Shown here piece by piece: positions 1 to 5,696 of a stretch of DNA of 5,696 nucleotides. The DNA is taken from positions 1-5,696 of the forward strand of contig JABDEN010000074.1 in assembly GCA_013287025.1 (NCBI GenBank). Direction: 5' to 3'. The stretch comes from Gammaproteobacteria bacterium (GTDB lineage: Bacteria > Pseudomonadota > Gammaproteobacteria > DSM-16500). A model generated the notes under the pieces. That model saw only the letters and a list, made by a program, of their open reading frames with translations. It was not told the DNA's origin and searched no databases. Every line of letters begins with the position of its first letter. Position 1 is the first letter of the stretch. The position numbers and the translations under genes were made by a program.

Positions 1-753
1 TTGAATGCGGCTACCAATGAGCGCGATAATGATGCCAGCAATCGCATAACTCATTGCCATACCCATCACATAGGCAAGAGACAAGAAGAACGTTTTTAAG
101 GGAATATGTTTAAAACGATGCCCCACGATAATACTGGATAAAATAGGTATCATAGGCAGTACACAAGGCGTAAATCCTAATAATAAACCAAGTCCTAAAA
201 AGCTTAATAAAATCATAAAATAATTTTTGTTTTGGAATATATTTTTGACATTATCTTCTTCTGACACCATCGAAAGATATTTACGTGGCTTGTTTTTAAG
301 GTTTTTAGTGACATTTTCTAAATCTTTTGTCGTCTTTAAATCCACACTCAACAATTTTTCAATAGGACTATAACAAAAGCCATCAGAGGAACATCCTTGG
401 TATCCAATGCCAATATTTAATATTCCCTGCTCCACATTTTCGAGTGGGACTGCAAAAGTGAGGGTTCCTGAATAAATTTGGTATGCCCCACGAATATGAT
501 CTTTTTTATTGACGCCAATCGGCAATACCACCTTCCCTAACTTGACCTTACTTTCGGGGGAAAGTGTAATTTTGATTTGATCGCGGTAAAGATAATATCC
601 AGGCGCAATGTGCCATTCTAATAGCAGTTCATGAGGATCTTTTATAATGGTTTCGAGGGGAAACGCTTGATCGGGCGACAGAGGCTGCAATATCTCTTCT
701 GCATAAGTCGTTGAAATAAAAAGACTTAATAGGATAAATAGTAGAAAACGCAT
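1..753 (-). CDS. dsbD: Thiol:disulfide interchange protein DsbD, N-terminal part (runs off left edge)
   Basis: DsbD is an inner-membrane protein that carries electrons from cytosolic thioredoxin to periplasmic partners such as DsbC and the cytochrome c maturation pathway. The reading frame stays open to base 1, giving 251 codons of a protein that is about 565 residues in E. coli. Residues 1-18 look like a signal peptide with a TYA|EE cleavage site. Residues about 19-140 match the periplasmic alpha domain, with its redox cysteine pair C121 and C127 in GYQGCSSDGFCYSP. Hydrophobic segments at about 177-211 and 218-247 are the first two of the expected eight membrane helices; the first carries the hallmark GFTPCVLP with membrane-domain redox C197. 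The other helices and the C-terminal thioredoxin-like gamma domain lie outside the window. The start at 753 is supported by an AGAGGAAG ribosome binding site at 756-763 (minus strand) and by the signal peptide beginning there. It is divergent from groESL. The family call is very secure; intactness beyond the edge is unknown. Confidence 0.94.
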   Translation of the reverse strand, partial: MRFLLFILLSLFISTTYAEEILQPLSPDQAFPLETIIKDPHELLLEWHIAPGYYLYRDQIKITLSPESKVKLGKVVLPIGVNKKDHIRGAYQIYSGTLTFAVPLENVEQGILNIGIGYQGCSSDGFCYSPIEKLLSVDLKTTKDLENVTKNLKNKPRKYLSMVSEEDNVKNIFQNKNYFMILLSFLGLGLLLGFTPCVLPMIPILSSIIVGHRFKHIPLKTFFLSLAYVMGMAMSYAIAGIIIALIGSRIQ

Positions 754-781
754 AACTTCCTCTTGCTCTTAACCGAAGGAC

Positions 782-810
782 ATCATATCGGCTTCGATTC
801 ATTCCTGCAA
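782..810 (-). promoter_or_regulatory. Probable sigma70-type promoter for dsbD
   Basis: On the minus strand, TTGCAG (805-810) is followed after 17 bases by TATGAT (782-787). The -10 box is 5/6 to consensus and the spacing is ideal, but the -35 box is only 3/6. Transcription would begin near 775, leaving a leader of about 20 bases that contains the dsbD ribosome binding site. It stands back to back with the groESL promoter, with 15 bases between the two -35 boxes. This is inferred from sequence only. Confidence 0.45.
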
Positions 811-825
811 ATTCACTCGTGTCCC

Positions 826-853
826 TTGACACCCGAATTTTTATCGATATTAT
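826..853 (+). promoter_or_regulatory. Probable sigma70-type (housekeeping) promoter for groESL
   Basis: A perfect TTGACA -35 box (826-831) is followed after 16 bases by TATTAT (848-853), a 5/6 match to the -10 consensus. Transcription would begin near 860, inside the CIRCE operator, which is the usual arrangement for HrcA-repressed chaperonin promoters. It would supply basal groESL expression, with HrcA blocking initiation. Confidence 0.7.
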
Positions 854-880
854 TTAGCACTCACTACTTGAGAGTGCTAA
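854..880 (+). promoter_or_regulatory. CIRCE operator (HrcA repressor binding site)
   Basis: The sequence is TTAGCACTC (854-862), nine bases, then GAGTGCTAA (872-880). Both arms match the known CIRCE consensus exactly. CIRCE is bound by HrcA, a repressor whose activity depends on GroEL, so groESL is derepressed when GroEL is occupied by unfolded protein. The site begins immediately downstream of the sigma70-type -10 box and covers the -35 box of the sigma32-type promoter. In transcripts starting near 860 most of it would also be part of the mRNA leader. E. coli lacks HrcA/CIRCE, so this separates the organism from enterics. hrcA itself is not in the window. Confidence 0.97.
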
Positions 881-895
881 AATCGCCCCCATATA
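867..895 (+). promoter_or_regulatory. Probable RpoH (sigma32) heat-shock promoter for groESL
   Basis: CTTGAG (867-872) is followed after 14 bases by CCCCATATA (887-895). This fits the known sigma32 pattern of CTTGAA, a 13-15 base spacer and CCCCATnTA, with one mismatch in the -35 box and none in the -10 box. Transcription would start at about 902. The -35 box lies in the CIRCE spacer and the first base of its right arm, so bound HrcA should block this promoter too. Confidence 0.8.
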
Positions 896-904
896 AGAGT
901 TACC

Positions 905-926
905 GCTATCTTCAGGATAGCTTTTT
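905..926 (+). other. Hairpin plus T-tract in the groES leader
   Basis: GCTATC (905-910), loop TTCAG, then GATAGC (916-921) form a perfect 6-bp stem, followed directly by five T (922-926). A transcript from the RpoH-type promoter would begin only a few bases before the stem, so the hairpin could protect its 5' end. It also resembles a weak intrinsic terminator or attenuator. The stem is short with only three G-C pairs, and either role is inference. Confidence 0.45.
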
Positions 927-946
927 GAAATACTAAATTTATCGTG

Positions 947-955
947 AAAGGAGAT
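947..955 (+). promoter_or_regulatory. groES ribosome binding site, decides the start codon
   Basis: AAAGGAGAT contains AGGAG at 949-953, eight bases before the ATG at 962. An in-frame GTG at 944 lies just upstream of this site and overlaps no Shine-Dalgarno of its own, so the ATG at 962 is the start. The resulting N-terminus, [14 protein letters not shown], is normal for GroES. Confidence 0.9.
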
Positions 956-961
956 AAATAC

Positions 962-1264
962 ATGAGTACAAGCAAAAAAATCCGTCCACTTTCTGACCGG
1001 ATTGTAGTTCAACCTCGCGAATTGGAAACCAAAACAGCGGGTGGCATCGTCATCCCAGATACGGCTGACAAAGATAAGCCAATTCAAGGTACCGTCATTG
1101 CCATTGGTACTGGTAAATATGTTGATGGCAAATTATTACCTTTACAAGTACAAGTGGGCGACAAGATTTTATTTGGCAAATATGCTGGCACCAATATCAA
1201 ACTCGATGACAAAGAATACTTGGTCATGCGTGAAGAAGACGTCATGGGCGTATTGGAAGAATAG
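962..1264 (+). CDS. groES: Co-chaperonin GroES (Hsp10)
   Basis: GroES is the seven-subunit lid of the cytosolic GroEL chamber. It binds the GroEL apical domains in the ATP state and encloses the substrate. The 100-residue product is slightly longer than the usual 94-97. It starts [11 protein letters not shown], typical of the family. The mobile loop that docks on GroEL is seen at about residues 22-32 ([11 protein letters not shown]), with the hydrophobic I29-V30-I31 tripeptide intact. The core follows: [10 protein letters not shown] at 43-52 and [12 protein letters not shown] at 65-76, and the end [12 protein letters not shown] is normal. The 5' leader carries sigma70-type and RpoH-type promoters and a perfect CIRCE site. 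It lies 38 bases upstream of groEL with no terminator between, so the two form one operon. Nothing is broken or missing. Confidence 0.99.
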   Translation: MSTSKKIRPLSDRIVVQPRELETKTAGGIVIPDTADKDKPIQGTVIAIGTGKYVDGKLLPLQVQVGDKILFGKYAGTNIKLDDKEYLVMREEDVMGVLEE

Positions 1265-1287
1265 TTTTTTACTTATTAATTGAATGA

Positions 1288-2967
<1,680 letters not shown>

Positions 2968-2992
2968 TTTCGGCCTTTGATCGTGCATAAAG

Positions 2993-3020
2993 AACCCCGC
3001 GAATGCGGGGTTTTTTTTTT
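2993..3020 (+). terminator. Rho-independent terminator of groESL
   Basis: CCCCGC (2995-3000), loop GAAT, then GCGGGG (3005-3010) give a 6-bp all-G-C stem, extended by two A-T pairs from the flanking AA. Ten T follow (3011-3020). It sits 25 bases after the groEL stop and should separate groESL from the Sel1-repeat gene. The rest of the spacer to 3183 is AT-rich and holds only the promoter described next. Confidence 0.95.
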
Positions 3021-3116
3021 GCAATATCACGCTTTCGATAGTTTGATTTTCACCTACTCAAGCACCAATAATTACTCAATAAATTTTTTAATATTCACTT
3101 TTTAAACAATAATGAG

Positions 3117-3145
3117 TTGTCAAATGGGTCGTTTTTAAATAAAAT
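3117..3145 (+). promoter_or_regulatory. Probable sigma70-type promoter for the Sel1-repeat gene
   Basis: TTGTCA (3117-3122) is followed after exactly 17 bases by TAAAAT (3140-3145); each box is a 5/6 match. Transcription would start near 3152, giving a leader of about 32 bases that contains the GAGGA ribosome binding site (3175-3179). Together with the terminator at 2993-3020 this makes the gene its own transcription unit. Confidence 0.65.
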
Positions 3146-3183
3146 GACTATCAATACTACAAAAGTTACATGACGAGGATATA

Positions 3184-5085
3184 ATGCAAAGCGGCTCCCA
3201 TTTTCCCATCAATGCCACTATTCCGCAGCAAATAGAATTTGTAAAAACGCAATATCTTGAAAAAAATGGCAACATTTCTGATAAAGAATTTACCGCAGAA
3301 GCAGAAATTTATTTAGCAAAGATGTACGATTTTGGTAAAACTGTTACTCAAAACACAGCAACAGCCGTGCAGCTATTATTCTCAGCCTCATCAAAAGGTT
3401 ATGCTTCAGCACAGTATTCGTTGGGTTACACATATGAAACTGGTGATGGACTCAAACAAGATAGCCTCGAAGCCGCCCGCTTATTCCGTTTAAGTGCTGA
3501 ACAAGGAGACCAGAAATCGTTAAACCAGCTTCAGAGAATGACATCTCCTTATGGTACCTACCAATTAGCAATTTATTATAAAAATCGTTCCAATTTAAAT
3601 GACGTACCATTACCTTTTATTATAGATATCCTAAAAAGATATCCCGATGACTACGCCATCATTAAAGCGTATTTAACACCGCAAAGACTTGAGGAATTAG
3701 ACGAAGCTTTAGAACAAGCCTTAGAGCCTTCTCGATTGTCATCGATTCTAAAAAATGCCTCCGCACCTTTTACAGACCATACTTCCATTATGGTTGATGT
3801 AGAACGTGATGCAAAAGAACTTTATGAAGAAGGCCTCGAATTCTTAGAGGAAAATGGTACAGTAAAAAATCTGGAAGCAGCAGAGCGTAGCATTAGTTTA
3901 GCGGCTCATAAAGGTTATGCTGATGCACAATTTCATCTTGCAAAAATGTATGGTGAATCAAAAGATCGTAAAAAATTAAAAGAAGTCGTCCCCTTATTAT
4001 CTGCAGCAGCAGAAAAAGGGCACCCCAGAGCGCAAATGACTCTCGGTTATTTTTATCAGCGTGGAATAGCTGTTAAAAAAGATCTAAGTAAGGCTGTAGC
4101 ATACTATCGTTCCGCAGTAAAACTTGGAAATGACCAAGCACAATATCGCCTCGGACTTTGTTATTTGAAGGGAGAAGGATTACCTCAAGATAAAAAAGAA
4201 GCGATGCGCTTATTAAGATTAGGTGCCGAAAAAAAATTTGACAAAGCCCTCAAAGAATTAAAATCACTTGCAAACGGCTATTGGGGATTTTTTGGAGATC
4301 CTTATGCAAAATATCATGTAGCACTTCTTGAAAAGAAAAAAATACCGACCAATATCCGTATTGTTATCGAAATGATAGAAAAAGATCCTAACGATTTGGT
4401 AATGATTGAAGAGCATCAATTGCTAAAACCAACTGATATTCAAAAATTAAAAAATCTAATAGAACAAAGAAATGTTTTGCTAAACCCTTCACGTGATGTT
4501 ATTTCACCTGATATATCAGAAGCCCATCGGCTATTAGAACAGGCTGCAAAAGCGGGAAGTGAAAATGCGAAGTTTCGATTATTCTATGCAGATTGGTTAT
4601 ATCACCAAGCGCTTCAACATCTGAAAGTTAACAATAATAAAGACGCCGCAGAATACTTGCGAAATGCCGCGGAATCTGGAAGCAAAAAGGCTTTTCATCG
4701 CTTGAAAAAAATGGCTCAAGGTCCATTTTGGGGATTGTTTGGCGGGGGGAATCATGATGCCATTTACCAACTTTCATGTTTACAAAAAAAGCCTTTGCCA
4801 GAACCGAATGAAGATACCAACGCATCCACAGCTTCGCCAATGGAATTTAAGATGCAAAAATCCCAAGCCTTAACCATGGCTCCATTGATGCTAACTGCAT
4901 CTTCACCAGTAGTGAAAGCTAAGAAAGAAACAGAAAAGCCCGTTAAAAATTTGGTTACCGTGCCTGTAGCGAAAGCATCTCATGCGGAACCAACAGAACC
5001 TAAAGTAAATCCTTGCTCAAAATTTGCAAAAAAATATTCCTCAAAACCGTTACGTCAGCAGAAGCTACGCAAAATGTTTGGTTAG
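3184..5085 (+). CDS. Large Sel1-repeat protein with interspersed novel modules
   Basis: The exact function is not recognised. The 633-residue product contains Sel1-like repeats, short TPR-like helical pairs that usually act as protein-interaction scaffolds. Clear units are at about 39-74, 75-110, 209-244, 246-280, 281-316 and 317-352, with SAQYSLGYTYETGDG and RAQMTLGYFYQRG typical; more degenerate ones lie at about 443-500. Sel1 blocks alternate with a different module at 121-184, 366-437 and, truncated, 515-544. Residues about 545-633 are rich in Pro, Ala, Thr and Lys, probably disordered, and end in a basic segment (KKYSSKPLRQQKLRKMFG). There is no signal peptide or membrane helix, so it is cytosolic or exported by a leader-independent route. 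The ATG at 3184 is preceded by GAGGA with a short 4-base gap; no better start is evident. In Legionella, the Sel1 proteins LpnE and EnhC affect host entry and infection, but those carry signal peptides and this one does not. A type IV effector role is possible but unproven. Confidence 0.9.
   Translation: MQSGSHFPINATIPQQIEFVKTQYLEKNGNISDKEFTAEAEIYLAKMYDFGKTVTQNTATAVQLLFSASSKGYASAQYSLGYTYETGDGLKQDSLEAARLFRLSAEQGDQKSLNQLQRMTSPYGTYQLAIYYKNRSNLNDVPLPFIIDILKRYPDDYAIIKAYLTPQRLEELDEALEQALEPSRLSSILKNASAPFTDHTSIMVDVERDAKELYEEGLEFLEENGTVKNLEAAERSISLAAHKGYADAQFHLAKMYGESKDRKKLKEVVPLLSAAAEKGHPRAQMTLGYFYQRGIAVKKDLSKAVAYYRSAVKLGNDQAQYRLGLCYLKGEGLPQDKKEAMRLLRLGAEKKFDKALKELKSLANGYWGFFGDPYAKYHVALLEKKKIPTNIRIVIEMIEKDPNDLVMIEEHQLLKPTDIQKLKNLIEQRNVLLNPSRDVISPDISEAHRLLEQAAKAGSENAKFRLFYADWLYHQALQHLKVNNNKDAAEYLRNAAESGSKKAFHRLKKMAQGPFWGLFGGGNHDAIYQLSCLQKKPLPEPNEDTNASTASPMEFKMQKSQALTMAPLMLTASSPVVKAKKETEKPVKNLVTVPVAKASHAEPTEPKVNPCSKFAKKYSSKPLRQQKLRKMFG
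3544..3735 (+). repeat. Module A, copy 1 (protein-level repeat in the Sel1 protein)
   Basis: This stretch encodes residues 121-184, from SPYGTYQLAIYYK through ILKRYPDD and LTPQRLEELDEALEQ to LEPSR. It is not a Sel1 unit, but it aligns end to end with residues 372-437: (S/D)PY..Y at the start, a P(D/N)D turn in the middle and L.PSR at the end. The repeat is diverged and visible only in protein. Confidence 0.75.
4279..4494 (+). repeat. Module A, copy 2 (protein-level repeat in the Sel1 protein)
   Basis: This stretch encodes residues 366-437: YWGFFGDPYAKYHVALLEKKK, then MIEKDPNDL, LLKPTDIQKLKNLIEQ and LLNPSR. It matches copy 1 along its length with a few small gaps, and its first 25 or so residues match copy 3, including the WGFFG element. 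Confidence 0.75.
4726..4815 (+). repeat. Module A, copy 3, truncated (protein-level repeat in the Sel1 protein)
   Basis: This stretch encodes residues 515-544: FWGLFGGGNHDAIYQLSCLQ, then KKPLPEPNED. It resembles the start of copy 2 (WGFFG, A.Y.VA.L.KK..P), but the second half of the module is absent and the probably disordered tail begins instead. The shared TTGGGGATT(T/G)TTTGG codons are the only obvious DNA-level identity. Confidence 0.6.
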
Positions 5086-5095
5086 TATGACTGAC

Positions 5096-5128
5096 AAAAC
5101 CTATATTGCGACCCGCAAAGTAGGTTTT
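5096..5128. terminator. Bidirectional hairpin terminator between convergent genes
   Basis: AAAACCTA (5096-5103) pairs with TAGGTTTT (5121-5128), and inside it TTGCG (5106-5110) pairs with CGCAA (5114-5118) around an ACC loop, with a small internal mismatch at 5104-5105/5119-5120. The plus-strand transcript ends in five U, starting in the stem; the minus-strand transcript ends in four U. It lies 10 bases after the Sel1-protein stop. It also contains the stop codon and last eight or so sense codons of the minus-strand gene, so termination of that gene overlaps its coding end. Confidence 0.7.
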
Positions 5129-5676
5129 TCGTAAAGATTATTTGGATGCAACTTTGAAGTTAGCCGTGATAAAAAACCTAATGGGGAAGGAGATTTTTTT
5201 AATTCCGCAATTTCTTCATTCTGTTCGCGAATAATATCATTTTGTTTTATTAATTTTTTTTCTAAGCGTGCAATATATTTTTTCGTTTCTAATTTTTTCT
5301 TGATGCCTTCCAAAATATTATCTTTTTTATAAATTGCATACGTTTCTAAAATTTCTTCTTTTTGTTTTACCATCGGTGCGACTTTATCTCGAACCATATT
5401 ATGGAATGCAACATAAAAAAGTATCGCACCGATTAACGCAGTAATGCCTAATATTACCCATCCCCAAGGCCCTGTTAATGCAAGCGCGCCAAAACCAATG
5501 GTGAGAAATACTTCGTCTGCAGCGGTGAATAACATACCGAAAATAAGTAATGCTGTTTTTGCGGCTTTTCCTTTTCTTCCTTCTTCTAAATGTGAAACGC
5601 GTTCTTTTGTTTTTGAAATCGAGCGATCAAATTTCATGAGTAATTTTACATAATTTTTATAATCACTCGCATTCAT
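5101..5676 (-). CDS. Hypothetical protein with membrane hairpin and coiled coil; start uncertain
   Basis: No family is recognised. From the ATG at 5676 the product is 191 residues. Residues 1-40 are charged and helical. Two or three hydrophobic segments follow: about 41-52, 56-69 and 71-91, the last being the clearest (WGWVILGITALIGAILFYVA). Residues about 100-162 are Lys/Glu-rich and probably form a coiled coil (ARLEKKLIKQNDIIREQNEEI). The short tail contains SPSPLGF. There is no signal peptide. The simplest topology is an inner-membrane helical hairpin with both charged ends in the cytosol; this is inference. The start is doubtful: no Shine-Dalgarno is visible upstream, and the frame stays open to the window edge (codons for SEKEKI just before the Met), so this could be the C-terminal part of a longer protein. 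It converges on the Sel1-protein gene with 15 bases between the stops. The composition and unbroken 576-base frame support it as a real gene, whereas the plus-strand frame inside it is a shadow. Confidence 0.75.
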   Translation of the reverse strand: MNASDYKNYVKLLMKFDRSISKTKERVSHLEEGRKGKAAKTALLIFGMLFTAADEVFLTIGFGALALTGPWGWVILGITALIGAILFYVAFHNMVRDKVAPMVKQKEEILETYAIYKKDNILEGIKKKLETKKYIARLEKKLIKQNDIIREQNEEIAELKKSPSPLGFLSRLTSKLHPNNLYEKPTLRVAI

Positions 5677-5696
5677 TATTTTTTCTTTTTCAGAAT

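Noticed and set aside
629..832. 67-codon minus-strand frame overlapping the dsbD start
   Set aside because: It overlaps the signal-peptide end of dsbD in another frame, crosses the dsbD promoter region and encodes no recognisable protein; dsbD explains the region.
944..961. In-frame GTG at 944 as an earlier groES start (six extra residues, MKGDKY)
   Set aside because: The Shine-Dalgarno AAAGGAGAT lies inside this stretch and points to the ATG at 962; GroES proteins do not usually carry such an extension.
854..1087. 77-codon minus-strand frame across CIRCE and the start of groES
   Set aside because: It covers the groESL promoter and coding sequence, and the product looks like random translation; shadow frame.
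1041..1283. 80-codon plus-strand frame overlapping groES in another phase
   Set aside because: It is a shifted reading of groES ending in the groES-groEL spacer, with no family features.
4628..4840. 70-codon minus-strand frame inside the Sel1-repeat gene
   Set aside because: It is antisense to a well-supported repeat-coding region with no ribosome binding site or recognisable motif.
5444..5653. 69-codon plus-strand frame opposite the membrane/coiled-coil gene
   Set aside because: The minus-strand frame is longer and has coherent membrane and coiled-coil segments; this one looks like its antisense shadow.

Overview
The window looks like a chromosomal segment of a moderately AT-rich gammaproteobacterium. 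GroES and GroEL are close to the E. coli proteins along their whole length, and GroEL ends in the usual GGM tail. Two things suggest the order Legionellales (Legionella, Coxiella, Berkiella-like host-associated bacteria) rather than enterics: a HrcA/CIRCE operator on groESL, which E. coli lacks, and a large leaderless Sel1-repeat protein beside a small membrane/coiled-coil protein. That placement is inference from gene content and codon choice; no 16S or other marker is present.

Layout: (1) bases 1-753, minus strand: the first 251 codons of dsbD, the membrane thiol:disulfide reductant transporter, running off the left edge. (2) Bases 754-961: a compact divergent control region. It holds a probable dsbD promoter and, facing the other way, a dense groESL control region: a sigma70-type promoter, a perfect CIRCE operator and a near-consensus sigma32 (RpoH) promoter whose -35 box lies inside CIRCE, then a small hairpin in the leader. 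(3) Bases 962-2967: groES-groEL, closed by a strong intrinsic terminator. (4) Bases 3021-3183: an AT-rich spacer with a good sigma70-type promoter. (5) Bases 3184-5085: a 633-residue Sel1-repeat protein. (6) Bases 5096-5128: a hairpin between two convergent genes that overlaps the stop codon of the right-hand gene. (7) Bases 5101-5676 or beyond, minus strand: an unrecognised protein with a membrane hairpin and a coiled coil, whose true start may lie outside the window.

How the genes relate: dsbD (periplasmic disulfide isomerisation and reduction) and groESL (cytosolic folding) are both protein-quality-control genes and share one divergent intergenic region. groESL appears wired for basal transcription, heat induction by RpoH and repression by HrcA. 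The Sel1 protein and its convergent neighbour are the accessory and least understood part. The Sel1 protein has a higher-order architecture: blocks of Sel1 repeats alternate with three copies of a second, non-Sel1 module, the last one truncated, followed by a probably disordered basic tail. I see no mobile element, tRNA, rRNA or CRISPR array.
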